A DNA stretch of 64,000 bases from Trichoderma breve (Eukaryota > Ascomycota > Sordariomycetes > Hypocreales > Hypocreaceae), in assembly GCF_028502605.1 (NCBI RefSeq), contig NW_026611594.1:1009501-1073500 (forward strand), in the 5' to 3' direction. Below, piece after piece: positions 58,701 through 64,000 of this stretch; positions within the stretch are counted from its first letter, which is position 1; the number at the start of each line of letters is the position of its first letter. The notes under the pieces were generated by a model, which ran no database searches, was not told the origin of the DNA, and saw only the letters and a program-made list of their open reading frames with translations. A program made the position numbers and the translations under genes.

Positions 58701-59236
58701 GTTCCAGTTTTTGGATTGAACTTGAGAACCTTCTTTGGCTGCATAGGAACGGGCGTTGGGTCCCGAAGAGAGCTAGGAGGGAATTGTGGAGGCTCGGTTT
58801 TGCTCAATGTCTGGAGAGTTGCTTCATCCAGCTGCTCTGGGGTCACTTCGCTGAGCGTTGAAGCTGGAAAGCCGGTAGCTAGCTGGCCAGGCGTGGGTTC
58901 GCCTGCGGATACAACATCCTGGCCCGGTCTATTGAGGTGGCTCAAAATAGCACCGTTGAGTGTCTGTTTTGCTGGCTTCCTTCCCCGACGAGACTTTTTG
59001 GCTTCGGGATCGTCGTGGGCCAGAGGAGTGTCTGTTCTTCTTCGCTTTCGCTTGGGGCCTTCGGTGGTGCTTGTAGGGAGATCGTCGGATGCAGGCTGCG
59101 TAGGCTCTACAGGTAACGGTGCCGGAGGAACAATAGGCTGGTCGACATCGCTCTTGGTGAAGAATGGATGGAGCTTCTTAGACGACGGTTCGCCATCTTC
59201 TCCCTGCACCATTGTAGCGACCAGGACCGGTCCCAT
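55703..59236 (-). CDS. ELG1: Elg1/ATAD5-like PCNA unloader (AAA+ ATPase)
   Basis: Single exon, 1177 aa, ATG at 59236. The N-terminus carries a PIP-like KKLHPFF (residues 20-26), a second HPFF at 252-255, and a basic KRKRRR signal near 62-67. The AAA+ core has Walker A GPHGSGKT (592-599), Walker B LILLEEVD (707-714) and a sensor-1 TCND (741-744). A conserved IQKYAP motif before the ATPase is as in RFC-family proteins. Between Walker A and B lies QGMMTSFF (664-671), an exact PIP-box match. Elg1 with Rfc2-5 removes PCNA, preferentially SUMO-modified, from chromatin after Okazaki fragment joining. An alternative is Rad24 or Ctf18, but the long disordered N-terminus with PIP-like motifs and the FXVIDSEEE acidic segment fit Elg1 better. 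It diverges from the Utp8-like gene. Confidence 0.93.
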   Translation of the reverse strand: MGPVLVATMVQGEDGEPSSKKLHPFFTKSDVDQPIVPPAPLPVEPTQPASDDLPTSTTEGPKRKRRRTDTPLAHDDPEAKKSRRGRKPAKQTLNGAILSHLNRPGQDVVSAGEPTPGQLATGFPASTLSEVTPEQLDEATLQTLSKTEPPQFPPSSLRDPTPVPMQPKKVLKFNPKTGTLGSPPKPKATSKPSRIVTIRYGRDDEHRKNMGDKITGILEGRLNLSLEPSKRKSTQPRQEQGTGTAEKSKTTHPFFMGKPKPQSDVGTSGDSTKKPSGHKSSVFMSTPVSPKKPRNPFSSGKAIQFGIKSGGTKIPGAMYPLWPAHGMAHVRDADFPYTRATVRESGIGYRRSKRVAVSIAPHESVLRHLVDELDMTGMRHSLPKDDNNFLPAPPELRLPQRHFESGRKLQKRIRPQLQSHITNHFNYDESNLGVDELAIQQHSKTHPAISRLYRTLETQLSAFDRSQCEGSAWIQKYAPVTAAQVLQPGKEALLLSDWLQALRVQSVGSGSSEGDKGKGKPKKKRKKNKLDGFVIDSEEEDAEMDEISDTDEDWAALPGSGLLKRSVMRSINMAGKGSKEQGRLTNAIVLSGPHGSGKTAAVYAVAKELDFEIFEINAGSRRSGKDILEKVGDMTRNHLVQHNRAESTAIDPEEVANDINSGKQGMMTSFFKPKTTTQPTKPQRAKLPGESVEKETKAPPKSQKQSLILLEEVDILFEEDKQFWATLTSLIAQSKRPFIMTCNDESLVPLQSLNLHGIFRFSPAPSSLAVDLCLLIAANEGHALQRSAVEALYTSRNHDLRATITELNYWCQIGVGDRKGGFDWFYLRWPKGSDLDENGDVVRVISEDTYQRGMGWISRDPVVSTRGLAAEQEAMEQAWDFWGLDMGHWRNSVDMRFPATNTAESKRDITTLRHLEAYDDFCSAMSSADLYSGGAYGVKLQETIDPTLPELASHIRDDFILGQTLLDAEPVVHHAAPDKAISTCITALACATLHESPTETFDEASAPISKPADEEQTVAILDSSFRSYPHQTTRMDIAIAFDPIAVAPKVAPTTYLDPSVFDRTTALIVLDVAPWVRGIVAYEHQLMQRRLKLSNLLSEGGKRKRMRTTRSAYSALEGGERRTTRRERHFGDCLSTHHVLRTGGDRWTDLVAEEVAKSEAEESTAASSPASDDLALP

Positions 59237-59783
59237 TGATCCGAGTGTGTCTGTGCAGAAGAAGGGTTGAATCAGTACAGGTGACGGCTTCCTTCAGCGT
59301 CTTGTTCCCCTTACCTTTATTTCGACATGAAGTTGCTGATTGGAAGAATTGCACGATATCTATAGCAACACAGAGGAGGAGGAAGACCAAAGAGGAAGAT
59401 GACCAAAGAAGAAGAAGATAAGGATAAGATAGCCGACGCTGTAAATGCAGAATATTCAAGTTCCTCCAAACCTCACCAATGTCCCAACTGCAAATCTATC
59501 GTCAAGCCCGCATCGGGAGCAAGCAAAAGACTCGCGTTGTCGATTCTGGAGCCCTTGGACGCGTCCATCCTCCATTTACGCGTGCACTTTCCAAAGTGAC
59601 AGGGATCTTGTAGATTCGCGCCACTCTCGCCCCGCCACAGCACTTACCTAAGCAAGCCCCACTACGGATTTTTGCAAAGCCGCCAACTTTTTTTTTTTTT
59701 ATCTATCGAGATAGCTTCTATCGCTGGAGCCGCAAAACACTAAGCAGCAAACTTGAAGCCTTCAAGCCAGCAGCAAAATCACC
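59237..59783. promoter_or_regulatory. Divergent promoter between elg1 and the Utp8-like gene
   Basis: 547 bp. Two perfect ACGCGT boxes lie at 59559-59564 and 59578-59583, only 14 bp apart, plus a CGCGT core at 59533-59537. A poly-T run (59688-59700) follows, close to the Utp8-like start. The boxes are about 320-345 bp from the elg1 ATG and 200-225 bp from the Utp8-like ATG. Confidence 0.5.
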
Positions 59784-62578
59784 ATGGCTTCCGAGTACAG
59801 AATACACAAGCCTTACGTGCTGGCAACGCTGCCGAAGCCTCTGGATCACACAAAGGGAAACATTGTCGCCAGAGAAGTCTATGGCCAGCGGGACGGCCAG
59901 AAGAAGCGAAAGCGAACAGAGCTTGTGGTTGGCGTTGATGGAGAGACAACCAGCATCTACGACGTATGTGGATTGTTTGAGTTGCCAATGGAAATGTGCT
60001 AATCATGTACTAGGTCCCCGCGTCAAGATTGATCACCTCATACCCGATTCCGCCCCAGGAATCGTTCACTAGCCCTCCTTACTCTGTCAGAGTCCGTCGC
60101 AACAACAGCAGCGATGCTCTGCGATACACATTCATAGCGACTACTGACGCTGGGGCTCACAAAATCACTCTCTTCAAAGATGTAGCCCACCGCGACGGAA
60201 AGACGACGTCCAACAGCGTATCCCAAGTCTTGAGCACCTCCGCCGTCAAGTATCTTACTTGCTCTTCGCCCTCGAACGAAGCCGCAAACATTGGGGACAT
60301 TATCGCCGTCTGTGAAGATGGAGAGGTTGTGTGCTTGTCTGGAGAGACTCTGGCTATCCGTTGGTCTTCTTCGTCCAAATCAATGGTTCAGGATCTAGTG
60401 GCCGCCAATGTCTCAGACTTTCATGTCGAATATGCTCTCTCGGGGAGCGCTGCCGAGTTCAACGAAGGACTATTCAAGAACCGACCTGAGGTCTTCAGTG
60501 CTCTGCCCAAGGCTGTTGATTCTCAGTTGGAGCTCGTTGTTCTCATTTCCAAGAGTTTGAGCCAAAACGTAGAGAGCCGGCATTTGATCGTTCTGGCAGC
60601 CGTGTCTGGGGACTCATCAGCGTCGGCAGATGTCCAGCACCTAGTCCCCCTCGACATTGTGCCAATCACCTCCATCGCCAGCCAGGAAAATGCCGAGCAG
60701 CCCGTTTACCAGGTGGATGTGCAATCCGGTCTTCTCCTTCAGCTTCAAGAGGGTGCCATTGGCGTCTATGACCTGACTGGAGCAGTCCCCAAGCTCAAGT
60801 CCTCCATTGAGGCAGAGAATGCCCAATCGTTTGCCCGTCTCTTCAAGCCATTTATTCTCGCCTCTTCTCTAAACTCTATTGGTCTGTACAACTACCAGTA
60901 TCGATCTGTGCACTCCAAGGCCACGCTGGACTGGTCTGAGGTTCCAACTGAAGGCGAGACACCGCGATCATGCCAACTCATCAGCTACCTGCGAAGCCAA
61001 GATCTCGTTGTCGCCCTTGTAGAGAACATCCTGGTTACCATTCAGGTCGAGCCGCCAAAGAACTCTGGCAAGCGACGAAAGGAAGGCCTCTTGATCGACT
61101 CCATCGGACGAGGCACAGGTCTTGAGATCCCAACCAAGAGGGTCAGATGTGAAGCGGCTGAATTTTCCAAGCTAGTTCCCGGAACACTCACGGATGACTA
61201 TCTCACCCAATTTCAGACCGAAACGGAGGCAGCCGATAAGCTACTGGCGAATAATGAGCTTGGCAAGTGGGAAGATATCCTGCGCGGCAAGTTTGGTGTA
61301 TCCAAAAAGGGCACAGGGCTGACGAACGGGGAGAAGACAAAGGCTCAGGAAGCCTCTGACTCTCAGGAGTTGCCAGAATGGGAATGGTTATCGAGAACAC
61401 CATATCCGGCGGTGGACCGCAGATGGATCATTTACGCCATCAGCCAGATATTTTCGGTCGACATTAAGGAGGTCAACGATATCACACGGCCCGAGCTGCG
61501 TCTTGTCTTGCCTGAGAGCAATGTGACAACATACCTGGTGGTTGCTGGCCACCTCACCCTATCCAACCTGCGAACAGCCTTTAGGGATGAGCTAGCACCC
61601 GAAGCGTCAGACAACCGTACCGTGGCGGGCGACTTGATTCGATGCCTTGCGGATGCCGATCTCTCTCTGACCCTGCTTTTGAACTACCTGCAGGCAACAA
61701 AGCTAGGCGAAGTCGAACTTTTGCTTGCCATTAGAGCTCTGATGCTCAGCATGGACTTGATTCCCGAGGGGAAATTGGAGGCCACCAAGCTACTGACGAA
61801 CGAGCCGCATCAAAGCAACAGCACCGGTACTGGCAACAAGGAGGACATTGAGATGGACCTGGATGATTTGGAGCGGAAGATTGCAGTTACAGAGCACTAT
61901 CTCGGCGATGACTCAAGTAGCCGCTCCCGTGGATTGACTCTGGCATTCACCAAGCTGTGGCGTCTGCCTGCAGTGTCTACGGTCAAGGCACTCCGAACGA
62001 CGGTGTCGACGGACGACATCATGTCGCTCATCTATCTGCTACGAGTGGAGCTGCTACGTGGAGCGTGGACTTCGCTGTACATTGATCCTACCAGCTTTGA
62101 CTCAGAGGGCAACGAACCTCCTCCGGATGGTGTCATTGCTCTGATTGCCGACCTCTTGGGCCGATGCCTGGATGCGGTGGGAGCCGGCGGGTGGCTGTTC
62201 AATGATGCCATCTCTTGGGCAGACAAGGCCGAGACAAGCGACTTTTTGACTGCCCTACGACTGGAAGTGACTGCCGCGCTGGAGGGAATCGAAGAAGCCG
62301 TCTTCTTGAACGGTATCCTGGGAGAAACTGTACGATTCGGAAATGCAGTACAGAAGGGCAGTGCAAGTAGACAGAATTGGGGCCCGAACAAGCCGATCCT
62401 CGTCCACTTGGAGAACCGCGAATCTCGACTGCTGCCGCTTGGCTTGAAGACTAAGCTGCTGCCTACGAGGGAAAAGGTGGTGTCGGGAGGTGAAGTGGTT
62501 CAGCGAAGCATTCGAGAAACCGGACACCTGATCAGTCAAAAGGTGGAGGCTTACTCGCTGGAGAAGCTAGCCATTTGA
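59784..62578 (+). CDS. UTP8: Utp8-like U3 snoRNP / t-UTP ribosome biogenesis factor
   Basis: Exon 1 is 59784-59963 (60 codons) and exon 2 is 60014-62578, joined across a 50-bp GTATGT..ACTAG intron in phase 0; 914 aa. The N-terminus (KPYVLATLPKP.., then an EVYG..KKRKRTELVVGVDGETTSIYD strand and RLITSYPIPPQESFTSPP) resembles the first blades of the Utp8 beta-propeller; strand-rich sequence continues to about residue 370. The C-terminal half is helical, with a charged coiled segment near 620-650. Utp8 belongs to the t-UTP subcomplex that links rDNA transcription to early 18S processing in the nucleolus, and in yeast also aids tRNA export. The assignment rests on fold-like features and remembered family patterns, not on a hallmark active site. 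Confidence 0.75.
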
Positions 62579-63593
62579 GCCTCTTTTTCCTCTGCTCTTA
62601 CATGGTGTGTGAGGAAAAAGATTCGGGGAATACGGATGAAGTAAATTCTGAGCGGGTGCTCTTGAAAGGGGAGGGGGATGGACGGAAGGATTCTGGACTA
62701 GTGCGGCTCAGAGGGAAATCGGTAACTGACTTGGGCAACTAGCCAAATCGGAGAAAATGTGAACCAAAAGAAAAAAGTGAGGCAACTAGATGCCTTGCAT
62801 CCCACGAGGGGAGTGGGATTCTCGGTGAAGGGGAGGGGAGGGGGCCAAAGGGACTTGAAGGAGGGGGGGATAGTTTCCGACGGCCGAATAGCTGGATAAT
62901 ACCATTGTTGTGTTGTGCGAGAAAGAGATAGATTTGGTATGTAATTGAAACAAGGCAATGGATTTCATTTCCCCGTATATGCTCGTATTCGAGTTCGATT
63001 AAAGGGTCAATGGAAATAAGTATCACATGCCACCGGTGATGAAGCATTCTTGAAATGCTTGAAGAGCATAGAATGAGGCAGTCATGTATGTGTGACATAC
63101 CGCGAGAGCATGTGTCCTATCACGGGCTGAACTGGAATGCATGGACATGGGTAGTTGGGACCTGACGAAGCGGGGAGAGATGGTCTTTGAGCCGGTGCAC
63201 TAAGTGAAGCTCGCCTTGAATTGTCTATCGCTGGATGCATCGAGACTCTTTGGGGCCGGGCACGGAACTTTGGGGGAGCTGAGCGTGAAGATGCATGAAA
63301 ATAGGGGGCCAAGGAGTGAGAGAGAGAGAGGGGAGGCTGATTGGTATGGAGCATGGAAGATATGAAAAGCAGGGCTGAAGAGGTCGGTGGACTGCATTAA
63401 GATGTAAAGCTGAAAGTCTGAGATGAGAGTTGGTTGCGAAGTCGGCCTGTGTCTAATGCCAGAAGCCGACACTTGATCCCAACCCGATAAGAGGACGATA
63501 GGCTCAATCTAACAAGGCGCAGCTTCTTTTGTGTCTTTTTTCTCGATTGAGAACCGAACACCGGGATGTTTCTGGAGGGTTGCATACTTACAG

Positions 63594-63614
63594 GTACCCG
63601 TACCCGTACCCGTA
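63594..63614 (+). repeat. (GTACCC)3 short repeat
   Basis: Three perfect units ending in GTA. Confidence 0.9.
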
Positions 63615-63832
63615 TAATTAAGAAAGAGTAGAAGTTTGCAGCCAACGAACCAATTGCGCGACGGTCTTCACGTTGCCTCGAAAGGTGTTTCACCTTGCCA
63701 CGGATGCAGGGCTGCGGAGTTGCGGAGGGCTCCGAAGAACATGGTTTGATGCAGCAGCACAGCCTCGCTGAGAGACATGCATGGAAGTAAGATTAGCTTA
63801 GATGTGTAGATTTCCGAGGCCCGTATCGAGTT

Positions 63833-63852
63833 GGGCGGGCGGGCGGGCGGGC
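63833..63852 (+). repeat. (GGGC)5 run, G-quadruplex candidate
   Basis: Five tandem GGGC units with one-base loops satisfy the simple G3-N1 x4 rule for a G-quadruplex on the plus strand. Confidence 0.8.
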
Positions 63853-64000
63853 ATGGGCGAGACAGACACGAAGTGGCAAAATGGAGATGCATGGAATTAC
63901 CTATTATTAGAGCGGCGATGAAGAGAAAAAAAATTAAGAGAAAAAAAATTGAATGAGACAGGGGAGATGCAGTTTTGGCTGATCTGATGCTGGTTATGGT

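Larger units (their letters stand above)
62579..64000. other. Right-end intergenic sequence, no gene seen
   Basis: 1.4 kb after the Utp8-like gene. Frames of 60-119 codons on the minus strand (62700-63890) are Ser/Pro/His rich with no domain and no consistent splice context. It contains a GTACCC triplet repeat (63594-63614) and a (GGGC)5 run (63833-63852). Confidence 0.5.

Overview
The window looks like nuclear DNA of a filamentous ascomycete, most likely Hypocreales and possibly Trichoderma-like; the species is not resolved. The support is: short GT..AG introns (mostly 50-110 bp) with CTAAC/CTAAT-type branch sites, several conserved Pezizomycotina proteins (DUF3425 bZIP, Chs7, mS6, Dcn1, Utp8-like, Elg1), and frequent TACGGAGTA/GTACGAGTAC words between genes. 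I found 14 supportable protein genes and rebuilt 12 of them as spliced models with phase-consistent junctions. I saw no rRNA, tRNA, CRISPR array or transposase/reverse-transcriptase reading frame.

Layout. 0.2-3.3 kb: a bZIP/DUF3425 regulator and a short-chain dehydrogenase whose stop codons lie 4 bp apart (convergent), then a 61-residue secreted cysteine-containing protein. 4.5-17.4 kb: a dense housekeeping block with Rad5 (translesion/template-switch ligase-helicase), an NDUFAF6-like complex I assembly factor, mitochondrial ribosomal protein mS6, Dcn1 (cullin neddylation) with an unusually long intron, and the four-BRCT replication/checkpoint scaffold Dpb11/Rad4. 17.4-28.6 kb: a gene-free 11.2 kb tract holding two degenerate tandem arrays and, near its right end, a pyrimidine-rich probable leader for a 999-residue DUF3716 coiled-coil protein (28.6-31.7 kb). 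31.7-39.3 kb: a second repeat array, the chitin synthase chaperone Chs7 and a Pcl/Clg1-type cyclin. 39.3-53.0 kb: a second gene-free tract (13.7 kb) upstream of the cyclin, rich in short-period microsatellites and in the palindromic word GTACGAGTAC/GTACTCGTAC. 53.0-62.6 kb: an O-methyltransferase, the PCNA unloader Elg1, and a divergent Utp8-like ribosome-biogenesis factor. 62.6-64.0 kb: no gene seen.

Themes. Three replication/DNA-damage-tolerance genes (rad5, dpb11, elg1) act around PCNA and stalled forks; the upstream regions of dpb11 and elg1 carry ACGCGT boxes and that of rad5 carries ACGCG cores, which suggests shared G1/S control. The most unusual structural signal is a pair of related, degenerate 24/32-bp tandem arrays in opposite orientation (17.8 kb and 32.6 kb) that bracket the DUF3716 gene and its whole 11 kb upstream region. 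Several of the repeat units contain TTAGGG.
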